A stretch of 31,971 nucleotides of DNA from an uncultured Dorea sp. (lineage in GTDB: Bacteria > Bacillota_A > Clostridia > Lachnospirales > Lachnospiraceae): contig CAJTRO010000040.1 of the NCBI GenBank assembly GCA_910579015.1, forward strand, positions 1-31,971, in the 5' to 3' direction. Below are positions 16,502 through 24,299 of the stretch, piece by piece. The notes beneath the pieces are model-generated. The model was not told where the DNA came from and made no database searches. It saw only the letters and a list, made by a program, of their open reading frames with translations. A program made the position numbers and the translations under genes. Position 1 is the first letter of the stretch, and the number at the start of each line of letters is the position of its first letter.

Positions 16502-17164
16502 CTATTCTATATTCCTTTGGGAAAATGTGCAAGCTGATTTTACTATGCTTCCAGGTACATCTATATCCTCCAGTTCACGCTCCTTCGAAACCGGAAAGCT
16601 CAGGATCTCTCCGGGATGTGCGTTTAAGACCGCCTTCCCTCCCCGATCGCCCGTAAGCCCGTCAAGCTCCGCAAAATACTGTCGGGAAAACCAGGCCGGA
16701 TTCCCCCGATGTCCACCGCACACCGCACACCCAAGACCAGCCCTTTTTCTCTCCATTTCCTCCAGAAATCCTTCCGCACTCTCTTCCGTCAAATACGGCT
16801 GGTCAGCCACAAAGAATGCACAGGCATCTGCTCCTTCACAAGCACTTCCTGTACGATCTTCTCCCTCCGCCTGCTCCGTTCCCGCTTCCAACGCCGCGCG
16901 AAGCCCCGCCCTCACAGAATAGGACGCTCCTTTACGGCTCTTGGGGGAAAGCACGCACCTTGCCCCCATCTCCAGGGCTGTCTCATAGATGCTCTCATAC
17001 TGCGTTACCACGATCACTTCCCACTCCCTGTGACGCCCGCAGATACGGATCAGACGTTCTAACAGATGACAGAACAACGGCCTGCCGTCCACCTCATACA
17101 ACAGCTTGTTAGAACCAAAACGCCGGCTGTTCCCGGCCGCCAGATAGATTACCCTTACCCTCAT
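16502..17164 (-). CDS. MobA/MocA-like nucleotidyltransferase
   Basis: This 220-residue protein is of the molybdenum-cofactor nucleotidyltransferase type, which adds CMP or GMP to molybdopterin. The N-terminal NTP-binding loop is LAAGNSRRFGSNKLL (8-22, with K20). The metal-binding segment is VADQPYL (119-125). A GHRGNPAWFSRQYF-LDGLTGDRGGKAVL block and a C-terminal ELEDIDVP motif are typical of MocA (xanthine-dehydrogenase-type cofactor maturation). A Glu/Gly-rich insertion (about 95-112) sits before the metal motif. GGAGG lies about 13 bases before the ATG, a little far. No molybdoenzyme or cofactor genes are in the window, so the target enzyme must be encoded elsewhere. Confidence 0.85.
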   Translation of the reverse strand: MRVRVIYLAAGNSRRFGSNKLLYEVDGRPLFCHLLERLIRICGRHREWEVIVVTQYESIYETALEMGARCVLSPKSRKGASYSVRAGLRAALEAGTEQAEGEDRTGSACEGADACAFFVADQPYLTEESAEGFLEEMERKRAGLGCAVCGGHRGNPAWFSRQYFAELDGLTGDRGGKAVLNAHPGEILSFPVSKERELEDIDVPGSIVKSACTFSQRNIE

Positions 17165-17335
17165 CTTGCGAATTTATCCTCCATGCTTCCAGGGATGATA
17201 CAGGCTTTGCTGTCTTTCCCCTGTTTCTACAACTATAACAAAAATCATTACCTCAGACAATCCTATCCGTTTAATTCCTTAAATATGAAGCCGGACAGCA
17301 AACTGGTAAAATCCTAAAAATAACAGAATTATATC

Positions 17336-17364
17336 TTGCATTTTCAGGAGAATCGTATTATAAT
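17336..17364 (+). promoter_or_regulatory. tRNA-Gly promoter
   Basis: TTGCAT (17336-17341) and a consensus TATAAT (17359-17364) are 17 bases apart, ending 9 bases before the mature tRNA. Confidence 0.8.
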
Positions 17365-17373
17365 AACTGACAT

Positions 17374-17444
17374 GCAGATATAGTTCATCGGTAGAATGCT
17401 AGCTTCCCAAGCTGGAGAGGCGGGTTCGATTCCCGTTATCTGCT
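17374..17444 (+). tRNA. tRNA-Gly (anticodon CCC)
   Basis: The 7-bp acceptor stem is GCAGATA with TATCTGC. The anticodon stem CTAGC/GCTGG encloses the loop TTCCCAA, giving anticodon CCC, which reads GGG. The T-arm is GCGGG-TTCGATT-CCCGT. The CCA end is not encoded. A consensus promoter lies upstream and a hairpin terminator downstream. Debris of an integrated element follows, consistent with the gene having served as an attachment site. Confidence 0.95.
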
Positions 17445-17450
17445 TTAAAG

Positions 17451-17491
17451 AGACTAAGAACGATGTAGAATCAGTATTCTTAGTCTTTTTT
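17451..17491 (+). terminator. terminator of tRNA-Gly
   Basis: AGACTAAGAA (17451-17460) pairs with TTCTTAGTCT (17477-17486), followed by a run of six T (17486-17491). It starts 7 bases after the mature tRNA end. Confidence 0.9.
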
Positions 17492-17506
17492 GATACTAAA
17501 ATGATA

Positions 17507-17785
17507 CTATTTTTCTTCCAACCCACACTCTCTCGAAATACCCCGGATCTCTTCCAAGTGATAAGTACGAGGACGGGATCTCTCTGCCCGACCTCTCCCA
17601 TCCTTCCTGACAGCATTCCGGATTGCATCCTCTTCTGGTTCCTGATCTGAAGCTATAGTGTCCTCTATAGTCAGTTCTCCGTCTTCTCCTCCCAACACCT
17701 CGCTCAGGCTCTGGACCTGCCCGATCTGGACGTTTTTCTTTATCTCCTGTAGTTTTTCCGGGCTGACGTTCAGAAGACGGCACAA
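17507..17785 (-). pseudogene. sigma-70-family factor fragment (element remnant)
   Basis: This 92-residue fragment has the central region of a sigma-70-like factor of the kind found on integrative elements: LLNVSPEKLQEIKKN, a QSLSEVLG stretch, then LTIEDTIASDQ. After this (about residue 60) the sequence jumps, and only a distorted region-4-like end remains (HLEEIRGISREC, resembling TLEEIGREFGVSRE). The RNA-polymerase-binding and region-2 parts are absent. The fragment begins mid-domain at 17785, next to the toxin gene, and ends near the tRNA. It is best read as a deletion remnant, not a functional factor. The family assignment is from memory of similar sequences. Confidence 0.6.
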
Positions 17786-17818
17786 TTCGTACTACAGAAC
17801 GAAAACAGCTCAATCCAA

Positions 17819-17917
17819 ATGAGCTCGTCCTACATGAGTACATATGAGGAATTCATGATCTTACTGACATTTGCGTCACTGGTTGTTGCAATTCTGAATC
17901 TGAAAAATAAAAAATAG
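17819..17917 (+). CDS. small holin-like membrane toxin of a type I toxin-antitoxin system
   Basis: This 32-residue peptide has the layout of holin-like toxins (Hol_Tox/TxpA-like): a short polar N-terminus containing MSTYEEFM, one hydrophobic helix (ILLTFASLVVAIL) and a lysine-rich end (NLKNKK). An internal start at 17834 (MSTYEEFM, 27 residues) matches related toxins even better. There is no strong Shine-Dalgarno, which is usual for such toxins. A hairpin terminator begins in the stop codon. On the opposite strand a consensus promoter (18027-18055) drives an RNA that runs into the toxin's 3' end. Predicted role: membrane depolarisation when antitoxin RNA is lost. It sits between two gene wrecks of an integrated element, yet its own parts look intact. 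Confidence 0.75.
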   Translation: MSSSYMSTYEEFMILLTFASLVVAILNLKNKK

Positions 17918-18020
17918 CCGTCCTGTACTCTGGCAAGTTCGGAAACGGCTTACTTTTTATGTAACTGTTGATTGATTCGCCGGGGCGGGTGAAGTGCACT
18001 CACCCTTCGGCTAGTCTGTT
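17908..18020 (-). ncRNA. antisense antitoxin RNA (predicted)
   Basis: Transcription from the perfect promoter at 18027-18055 should start near 18020 and run leftward into the shared hairpin (17916-17950), followed on this strand by ATTTTTTATTTTT. The RNA would be about 110 bases and overlap the toxin mRNA 3' end by roughly 45-50 bases. Its 5' part can form a hairpin: GGGTGA (17987-17992) with TCACCC (18000-18005), extended by GCCG/CGGC. No open frame of note is present. The arrangement matches convergent type I antitoxins such as RatA. The ends are estimates. Confidence 0.7.
17916..17957. terminator. shared bidirectional terminator of toxin and antitoxin
   Basis: AGCCGT (17916-17921) pairs with ACGGCT (17945-17950), with inner CC/GG pairing. 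T-rich runs follow on the plus side (TACTTTTT, 17951-17958) and on the minus side (ATTTTTTATTTTT, about 17915-17903). Confidence 0.8.
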
Positions 18021-18026
18021 AAGTAT

Positions 18027-18055
18027 ATTATAGTCAATCTCTTCAAATATGTCAA
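18027..18055 (-). promoter_or_regulatory. consensus promoter for the antitoxin RNA
   Basis: On the minus strand: TTGACA (18055-18050), 17 bases, TATAAT (18032-18027). Both boxes and the spacing match the sigma-A consensus exactly. It is the strongest promoter by sequence in the window, and no minus-strand protein gene follows it directly. Confidence 0.85.
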
Positions 18056-18114
18056 ATACTATCCTTCCATTTCAAAACCGCCGCCACGCGCTCAGATGAA
18101 AGGAAGATGATAGA

Positions 18115-18312
18115 ATGCCCGTATATAAGGATGAAAAAACGAATACATTCTGATCCATATTACACTGCCTTCATGGTTTTGTATTCATATCACCTGATCA
18201 ATGGTGAAGGAGTTATAACCTCACCAAAGACGAATCTCACCTGTTTCCGTCATAGCAGAATGAAGTGGCGGAAAAGTTGGATATTCTTTGCAAGGACAAC
18301 ACTTATTTTTGA
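18115..18312 (+). pseudogene. tyrosine integrase remnant (N- and C-terminal ends only)
   Basis: From 18115 a good ribosome site (AAAGGAAG) leads into MPVYKDEKTNTF and a stop (18151-18153). This is the standard N-terminus of arm-binding phage/ICE integrases, which continue TWY after the threonine. From 18220 to 18312 the frame reads SHLFPS-stop-QNEVAEKLDILCKDNTYF, matching the usual integrase C-terminus (SHLFPSKQ-EVA-KL), with the lysine codon now TAG at 18253-18255. About 300 residues, including the catalytic R-H-R-Y, are missing. The gene cannot be functional. It marks one end of an element that probably used the tRNA-Gly gene as its target. Confidence 0.75.
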
Positions 18313-18438
18313 TACTGAGTTTTTCGATACTGATACGATACCATTTTCCCGCATTATTTCTGTCAATGTCACTTCCCTGTCACTTTACTCTGTTACCATA
18401 CCTTTATCTTGAAAATGATAGAAAGGACACGATTCATT

Positions 18439-19122
18439 ATGGAAATACTCCGCTGTACCAATCTCACGAAAACCTACGGACAGGGCCAGGGCGCCATCAC
18501 GGCCCTCGACCACGTGAACCTCTCTTTGGAGCGCGGCAGCTTTACCGCCGTGGCCGGCGCCTCCGGTTCGGGGAAATCCACGCTCCTGCATATGTTAGGA
18601 GGCGTAGACCGCCCGACAGAAGGCAATATCTATATTGAGGACACCGATATCTCCACACTGACACTCGAACAGCTTGCCGTCTTCCGACGCAGGAAGGTAG
18701 GGCTGATCTATCAGTTCTACAACCTGATACCGACCTTGAACGTGAGGAAAAACATTCTCCTCCCAATCCTGCTGGACGGCCAAAAACCGGATGAAGACCG
18801 CTTCGACCAGCTCGTGACAACTCTCGGACTTTCCGACCGGCTCAACCACTACCCGCGGGAACTGTCCGGCGGTCAGCAGCAGCGTGCTGCCATCGCAAGA
18901 AGCCTGATCTACCAGCCTGCGATCCTCCTTGCGGACGAACCTACCGGCAACCTCGACCGCAGGAATTCCGATGAGACGATGGAGCTTCTACAATTATCCA
19001 GCCAGCAGTATAAACAGACGGTGCTCCTGATCACTCATGATGAGAAAACAGCGCTGAGGGCAGACCGGATCATCACCTTAGAAGACGGAAAGATCGTATC
19101 GGACGAGATGACACGACGGTAA
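18439..19122 (+). CDS. ABC transporter ATP-binding protein
   Basis: This 227-residue ATPase is of the MacB/BceA class. Walker A is GASGSGKST (40-48), then LIYQFYNLIPTLNV (Q-loop), signature LSGGQQQR, Walker B ILLADEPTGNLD and LLITHDEKTA (H-loop). The start MEILRCTNLTK is preferred to a longer frame (18409) because GAAAGGA lies 11 bases before it and conserved sequence begins there. It is the partner of the 921-residue permease 23 bases downstream. TGTCAC direct repeats 11 bases apart (18367 and 18378) lie upstream and may be a regulator site. No two-component system is directly attached. Confidence 0.95.
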   Translation: MEILRCTNLTKTYGQGQGAITALDHVNLSLERGSFTAVAGASGSGKSTLLHMLGGVDRPTEGNIYIEDTDISTLTLEQLAVFRRRKVGLIYQFYNLIPTLNVRKNILLPILLDGQKPDEDRFDQLVTTLGLSDRLNHYPRELSGGQQQRAAIARSLIYQPAILLADEPTGNLDRRNSDETMELLQLSSQQYKQTVLLITHDEKTALRADRIITLEDGKIVSDEMTRR

Positions 19123-19145
19123 AAACATTATAAGGAGACAATGCA

Positions 19146-21911
19146 ATGAAAATATTACGTGAATATGTATGGGACACGCTCTGTCAGAACAAACGCTTTG
19201 GCGTAGTCATCATGACAGCCTTGTTTCTCATGACAAGCCTGATGTCCTGCTTCTGCGGATTATTCTATACGATGTGGACCGACGCCGTAGTCCTGGAGAA
19301 ATGGCATAACGGGAACTGGCATGGAGAGCTTTTTGACGATACGCCCGGCAAAGCTCTGAAGCAGATCAAAAATTACGCTTCCGTTTCAGACGTCTTGATC
19401 AAAGGGGACTGGGAGACCGCGAAACTGCCGGATGCCTCCAATGACCGAAGGTTCTATCTCATCTACAGAGGCGCGAATGAGGAATACTGGAACTCTATGC
19501 CGGAAAAGAACAGCATCACAGAAGGAAGGATCCCCTCCTCAGAGTCCGAGATCGTGCTGTCTAAGCAATATTTTGAGGACTACCCCGAGACGCAGGTGGG
19601 AGACACCATAACCCTCCCGGTAGGACAGCGCACCTACAACGGACAGCCCTGTATGGACACGGAACTCTTCCATGAAGAAGAGCAATTCGAAGAAACCGGG
19701 ACGAAGACCTATACCATCGTCGGCGTCATGGATGCCACCACCTCGTCCGCCGTACCAGCCTATACCGGCATGACCGGACTGAATGAAGACACCATCCTCC
19801 CCGAAGATCTCCTCACGGTCTACCTTCGTTTCAATCCCATGAGGAGCACCTACCGCGAACTTCCCGCCCTGGCAGCAGCAATCGGATATGAACCGGACGA
19901 ATACGGAGAGTACACACTCCGGTATAATACCGGGCTGTTAGCCGTATACGGCATCATCCCCCCGTCAGAAAAAGGGGTACTCGTTTATCTCAGCGGTCAG
20001 GTGATTCCTCTGATGTTCCTTCTGTTCTCGGTGCTTCTGACAGGCGTATTCGTGCTGGTAATCCATAACGCGTTTGTCATGTCTGTAAATGAGAAGCTGA
20101 AACAGCTCGGTACGCTTGCCGGGGTGGGCGCATCTCCAAAGCAGATCATGAAAACCGTCCAGCTGGAAGCGCTGATCTTAAACGCCATCCCGCTTCCCCT
20201 TGGAATCGCCGCGGGCTGGTTCCTGGATCTCAAACTGTTCCAGCTGATCAACGCCTCCAACGACCTTGGGCGGGAAGCGCCGGATATCGTCGTGACCTTC
20301 GGCCTTCCCGCCATCCTCCCCGCCGTCCTGCTGTCTCTTCTGACCGCGTGGCTTTCCGCACGGATCCCGGCGAAAAAAGCGGCGAGATTACTGCCGGTTG
20401 AGATACTCAAACAGGAGGGGATACTTCGTCAGAAGCAAAAGAAGAGGAAAAAGGAGACAAAGCTTTGGCATTTCCCCGGCATCACAGGAGAGCTGGCCGC
20501 CAACGCAGTCAAGGCCAGAAGCCTCTCTTACCGGATGGCCGCCATATCCCTGTGCATGTCCTTCCTGCTGTTGACCATATTTCAATATATGATCACGATA
20601 GATGAGGCAAATGAAACCATTTTCCGCACTCCTCCAGAGGAAAGCGGGCATATTTTCCTCTCCATCAGCGACGGGCGGGCGCCGGACATGGAAGCAATCG
20701 GACAATTAAAAGCGGTGACCGGCATCACAAGGGCGCTAATCCAAAACTCCCTGCCATGCGCCGTCTGGATTGACAAGACGGACGTTTCCGATGATATAGA
20801 CACCTTTCTTGGCGGTATTGACCAGATCATTGCAAAGAAAAAATATTCCCCCATTAAGAGGGACGAACGATACCGGATCCAGTCGGTGGTCTACGGTCTG
20901 GAGGAAGACAGTTTCCGGGATTACTGTGAGAAGATCGGGGTTTCGCCTCAGACCTATCTTGCGGATCCTTCCAAAGCGCTGGTCTACAATTACACCAAAG
21001 ATCCAGAGAACAGTTCGCGAAGGAATGTGCTCTACAGGGAGCTTCTGGATATCCGCGAAGGGCAGGAGATGACATTTACAGAGAAAAATATGGATGAGAT
21101 CGAGGGGGATTTTGAATTCACGCTCACGGCCGGAAAGCTGGTGGAAGAACTGCCGATTGACTCGATGACGACATCCAATTTTACGCTGATCATGATCATG
21201 CCGATGGAGCATGTCCTGAAGCTTGGGGAATCCTGCTGTGAACGCAGACGGAATTCTGCCAACGTGGTTAACGGCGTCTTCTGGACAGAATCAGGCGGTA
21301 CGCTCCATGCAGACAACACGACCGCCCCGATAAATACCGGCAGAACCCCCGGCCGGTCTGAGACTTTTGCTCTGCCGGAAGATCAGACAATCCGTCAGGT
21401 CACCAAAAACATGGATAAAACCCTCTCCGGCTTTTACGGCTCCGGCGATTACTTCCTGTCGAACCTTGCCGAGAAAGAGGAGCTTAAACAGAATTCCCAG
21501 AATGTCATAAACATGGTTATCACCTTCCTGACAGTACTTCTTGCGGTGATCGGACTGTCCAATGTGTGGGCAAGCATTTCCGGCAATCTAAGGCAGCGCA
21601 GGCAGGAATTCGCAATGCTTAAGTCCGTCGGCTTATCTCCCCGGCAGTTATGGAAGCTGTTGCTTCTGGAAGGACTGACACTGGGGCTTAAACCGCTTTT
21701 ATACTCCCTGCCGGTCCAGATAACCGTGCTGGCTCTGTTACTTAACGTTACGGAGATCTCCCTGCCGGAATACCTGCCTTTTGCGCCTTACGGCGTCCTG
21801 ATCGGATATACTATTCTTATCCTTCTGGCAATTACCGGGGCCTATGCCTTTGGGGGGATGCGGCTTCAGCGGGAAAATATTATCACCATGATCAAGGATG
21901 ATACCTTGTAG
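19146..21911 (+). CDS. FtsX-type ABC transporter permease
   Basis: This 921-residue permease has the two-copy FtsX layout. TM1 is about 17-40 (VVIMTALFLMTSLMSCFCGLF). An extracytoplasmic region to about 280 follows, then a membrane block (about 283-405, with VLVIHNAFVMSVNEKLKQLGTLAGVG, the FtsX coupling motif). A further helix lies at about 476-500, a second extracytoplasmic domain extends to about 770, and C-terminal helices include ISGNLRQRRQEFAMLKSVGLSPRQL. AAGGAG precedes the ATG. It forms an operon with the ATPase at 18439 and ends before a 13-bp hairpin. The substrate is unknown; antimicrobial peptide or lipid export is the likely class. Confidence 0.92.
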   Translation: MKILREYVWDTLCQNKRFGVVIMTALFLMTSLMSCFCGLFYTMWTDAVVLEKWHNGNWHGELFDDTPGKALKQIKNYASVSDVLIKGDWETAKLPDASNDRRFYLIYRGANEEYWNSMPEKNSITEGRIPSSESEIVLSKQYFEDYPETQVGDTITLPVGQRTYNGQPCMDTELFHEEEQFEETGTKTYTIVGVMDATTSSAVPAYTGMTGLNEDTILPEDLLTVYLRFNPMRSTYRELPALAAAIGYEPDEYGEYTLRYNTGLLAVYGIIPPSEKGVLVYLSGQVIPLMFLLFSVLLTGVFVLVIHNAFVMSVNEKLKQLGTLAGVGASPKQIMKTVQLEALILNAIPLPLGIAAGWFLDLKLFQLINASNDLGREAPDIVVTFGLPAILPAVLLSLLTAWLSARIPAKKAARLLPVEILKQEGILRQKQKKRKKETKLWHFPGITGELAANAVKARSLSYRMAAISLCMSFLLLTIFQYMITIDEANETIFRTPPEESGHIFLSISDGRAPDMEAIGQLKAVTGITRALIQNSLPCAVWIDKTDVSDDIDTFLGGIDQIIAKKKYSPIKRDERYRIQSVVYGLEEDSFRDYCEKIGVSPQTYLADPSKALVYNYTKDPENSSRRNVLYRELLDIREGQEMTFTEKNMDEIEGDFEFTLTAGKLVEELPIDSMTTSNFTLIMIMPMEHVLKLGESCCERRRNSANVVNGVFWTESGGTLHADNTTAPINTGRTPGRSETFALPEDQTIRQVTKNMDKTLSGFYGSGDYFLSNLAEKEELKQNSQNVINMVITFLTVLLAVIGLSNVWASISGNLRQRRQEFAMLKSVGLSPRQLWKLLLLEGLTLGLKPLLYSLPVQITVLALLLNVTEISLPEYLPFAPYGVLIGYTILILLAITGAYAFGGMRLQRENIITMIKDDTL

Positions 21912-21977
21912 AACAAAGCGAGACGCATAACGACGGAAGCGTTTAACGCCGCCACAACAGACAGGAAATCATAAAAC

Positions 21978-22018
21978 ATATGGGACATGGATGCTTACGC
22001 GGCCGCCATGTCCCATAT
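21978..22018. terminator. convergent hairpin terminator
   Basis: ATATGGGACATGG (21978-21990) pairs perfectly with CCATGTCCCATAT (22006-22018) around a 15-base loop, between the permease and the convergent frameshifted gene. There are no long T-runs. The position suggests bidirectional termination. Confidence 0.7.
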
Positions 22019-22070
22019 ATTGCATGAACCAACATTTACCAGGCTGTCATGATGCAGCGTCCCAGACAAC

Positions 22071-22693
22071 TCAGCACAGCGAAATCTCTATGGACACTTT
22101 ATACTCTGTATCAGATATTTTTTCTAAAAGGATTACTTTCAGATCATACGGCTTTTCAAAAATCAATACCTTCTTCCTGGAAAAATCACGGATACGGTTC
22201 ACTTCGTTTCTATATGCTCCGAGATTATTTTTAAGCTTTATCTCCAACAGCTTTGGAACGGAAGGCGATTCCTTCTGGAACAGGCTTTCCAGCATATCCG
22301 CCGCCGCGGCAAATTTCTCCTTCTCAAATCGTTTGGTAACAATTCCGATATTTTCATTCTCGACGAATCCCTCTGCCTTGTAATATAGAATGAAACATTA
22401 CTTTTTACATCACATATAAATGTGGTTATCTTCTTCTCACCTTCGTCGACAACGCATGTCAGTACATCCGCTGTTTTACATCCTTGCTTCGAAATCACAG
22501 GATTCCTGTATTCATAGGCAAATATGCCGTATTGTCCGGGATGTAAAAGATATCTCAAATCTACCCTCTCACAATCAGCACTGCCTTCATGGGTTTCCGT
22601 AAACGGGATTATGGTATCTCCAGAGATTTTATAAAGAATATTTTTCTGATAGGAGCCTTTCCCACCATATTCTTTCCAGTTAAGCTTGATCAT
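22071..22693 (-). pseudogene. ATPase partner protein with a frameshift; possible PD-(D/E)XK-like nuclease
   Basis: The frame from 22693 reads MIKLNWKEYGGKGSY... to about residue 103 (SNVSFYIT), then runs into low-quality, arginine-rich sequence. A second frame continues the protein without a gap in sense: ...YYKAEGFVENENIGIVTKRF... to a stop at 22071. One extra base near 22381-22390 accounts for the break; corrected length is about 207 residues. TADVLTCVV (D76) followed by ICDVKSN (D95, K97) resembles the D...(D/E)xK core of restriction-like nucleases, a tentative reading. The ATG overlaps the ATPase gene by 14 bases. No slippery heptamer is seen, so this is decay or a sequencing error rather than programmed shifting. 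Confidence 0.65.
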
Positions 22694-24128
22694 TTTGCAG
22701 TATCTCTCCTATTTTCAACGCCTCATTATATAGATGCATAGCAGAATCTGTAAACAGATCGAATTGAAAACCGGTTTCGCTGTTCCCAGGTATCTCTTTG
22801 ACAATACTTTTTCCATCAGGCTGGTTGATAAATTCATATACGAATAACCGCTCAGAATCTATCAGATCCTCTCTCTCCAATCCTAATTTCTTCATAGCGT
22901 CATCCCCATTATCCTGCTTGACATAATTCGACAAAATATACAGGTTGCTGACTTTTGATGCAAACGTATCACTGTGCGTACTCAGGATCAGCCTTATGCC
23001 CTGGTTACTTAACCGGTTCAAAAATCTCACAAGCTCCAACTGCTTCCGGGGATGCAGGCTGGCTTCAATCTCATCAATTATAAACCTGCCAAATAAATCC
23101 ATACTTGTCAGCGCCAGCACTAAAGGTGCGATCTCATTAATCATAGAAGAAGCCATATACACCGGAACGCTTACATGATCAGTTTTTGAATCATATGAAA
23201 AACCATTCTGCTTATTCGCACTTATGTGCCCTTCAATTAATTTTTCCTCAAAAAAATCAATCTCTTTGTTATAAATCCGCCTGCTGACCTCATTTTCTGA
23301 ATATGTCTGTAAAAATCGCAAAAACTGGTACACAGGTCTGGTCAATTCACCATAATTCTTCTTTTCAACAAGCTGATTTTCCTTGACCTGATAGCTGAAC
23401 ATATCATCTGCCTTATTGGCAAAAAATTCCCGGTATAATAACATGATCCCAGTCCTTGATGCAGGAAAAAACAAACTATCACACTCGAAAATATTTCTCA
23501 ACATTGATTTAATACTGTCCATCTCTTCCTTTGCGGACCGGACACTCAGGGACACAACTTCTCCTTTTTTCTTTTCTTCACTGTACTTCTTCAAAATATA
23601 TGCCTTACGGCCGGCAAAGCTGTCACTAAGTGCTCCGTCGGCCGCACTTACCAGAAGATTAGCAGGCAGAGACAGCATTGAGCCTGTCAGACTAAGTATT
23701 TTGTTTATTTTATCTAAGTGTTCAGAAAAAATAACTTCGTATTTTTCTTCCGCCTCCAGACAGAACTCAACATATATTTTCCCTGTCGGAACTTCTCTTC
23801 CGAATATCTCTCTTACAATCTGCTCTTTATTTTCATCCAGTTTCTCATTAAGGTACTCGGTAAATTGTAAAATGTTGTCCTTCGATATCATATAACCGGC
23901 ATCTTCCGTATCACTGTCACGATCAGAAGCCGTATCCTTACTACACTGCAAAATCTGCATTCCCTTCTCGTCAAGCAAGTCCACAAGCCGTTCATTCACA
24001 CCCTGCACCAACTGCATGAAATAAGTCTTCCCGCTATTATTCGGTCCCACCAAAAGAGTATAGCTGTTTATACAGATCTTGGCACTTTCAATTTTTGCAA
24101 AATTCTCTACCCCTAAAAAAACAAGCAT
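22680..24128 (-). CDS. OLD/AAA_15-like ATPase
   Basis: This 482-residue ATPase has Walker A GPNNSGKT near the N-terminus (about 29-36), after a short strand-rich opening (MLVFLGVENFAKIESAKI). A long helical middle follows. The C-terminal half has Walker B RFIIDEIEASLHPRKQ and the switch ILSTHSDTFASK. No TOPRIM motif is visible. The start at 24128 is supported by AAGGAGAAGG; a longer frame would include an unconserved leader. Such ATPases pair with a small effector in many anti-phage systems. Here the partner overlaps by 14 bases downstream and carries a frameshift. The gene is AT-richer than the flanking ABC genes, suggesting acquisition. The defence role is inferred. Confidence 0.85.
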   Translation of the reverse strand: MLVFLGVENFAKIESAKICINSYTLLVGPNNSGKTYFMQLVQGVNERLVDLLDEKGMQILQCSKDTASDRDSDTEDAGYMISKDNILQFTEYLNEKLDENKEQIVREIFGREVPTGKIYVEFCLEAEEKYEVIFSEHLDKINKILSLTGSMLSLPANLLVSAADGALSDSFAGRKAYILKKYSEEKKKGEVVSLSVRSAKEEMDSIKSMLRNIFECDSLFFPASRTGIMLLYREFFANKADDMFSYQVKENQLVEKKNYGELTRPVYQFLRFLQTYSENEVSRRIYNKEIDFFEEKLIEGHISANKQNGFSYDSKTDHVSVPVYMASSMINEIAPLVLALTSMDLFGRFIIDEIEASLHPRKQLELVRFLNRLSNQGIRLILSTHSDTFASKVSNLYILSNYVKQDNGDDAMKKLGLEREDLIDSERLFVYEFINQPDGKSIVKEIPGNSETGFQFDLFTDSAMHLYNEALKIGEILQNDQA

Positions 24129-24214
24129 TATCCTTCTCCTTATATAATCCGGCATACAAATGCGGTCCGCCAGACAGCGCTCCCGCCTGTTCCAGCAAAA
24201 CTTTGATCGTCCTT

Positions 24215-24244
24215 ATTATATCGCAGACTTATTAAACAATTCAA
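24215..24244 (-). promoter_or_regulatory. promoter of the ATPase/partner pair
   Basis: On the minus strand, TTGAAT (24244-24239) and TATAAT (24220-24215) are separated by 18 bases, about 85 bases before the ATPase ATG at 24128. Confidence 0.55.
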
Positions 24245-24299
24245 CCATGGAATATGCTTTCATGCACACTTCCTTTTTCCCATCTTCCACAGCAGATAC

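Noticed and set aside
17344..17628. Minus-strand frame crossing the tRNA gene
   Set aside because: It runs through the tRNA and its terminator and overlaps the sigma remnant in another frame; no protein features.
18107..18412. 101-residue plus-strand frame as a real gene
   Set aside because: It is a different frame from the recognisable integrase pieces in the same DNA and has no family features.
17374..18438. Second copy of the tRNA-Gly 3' end as attR
   Set aside because: I looked past the integrase remnant; only a weak partial match (TTCCCGCATTATTTCTG near 18346-18362) was found, not a convincing direct repeat.
22381..22390. Programmed ribosomal frameshift in the ATPase partner
   Set aside because: No slippery heptamer and no obvious downstream stimulatory hairpin at the break.
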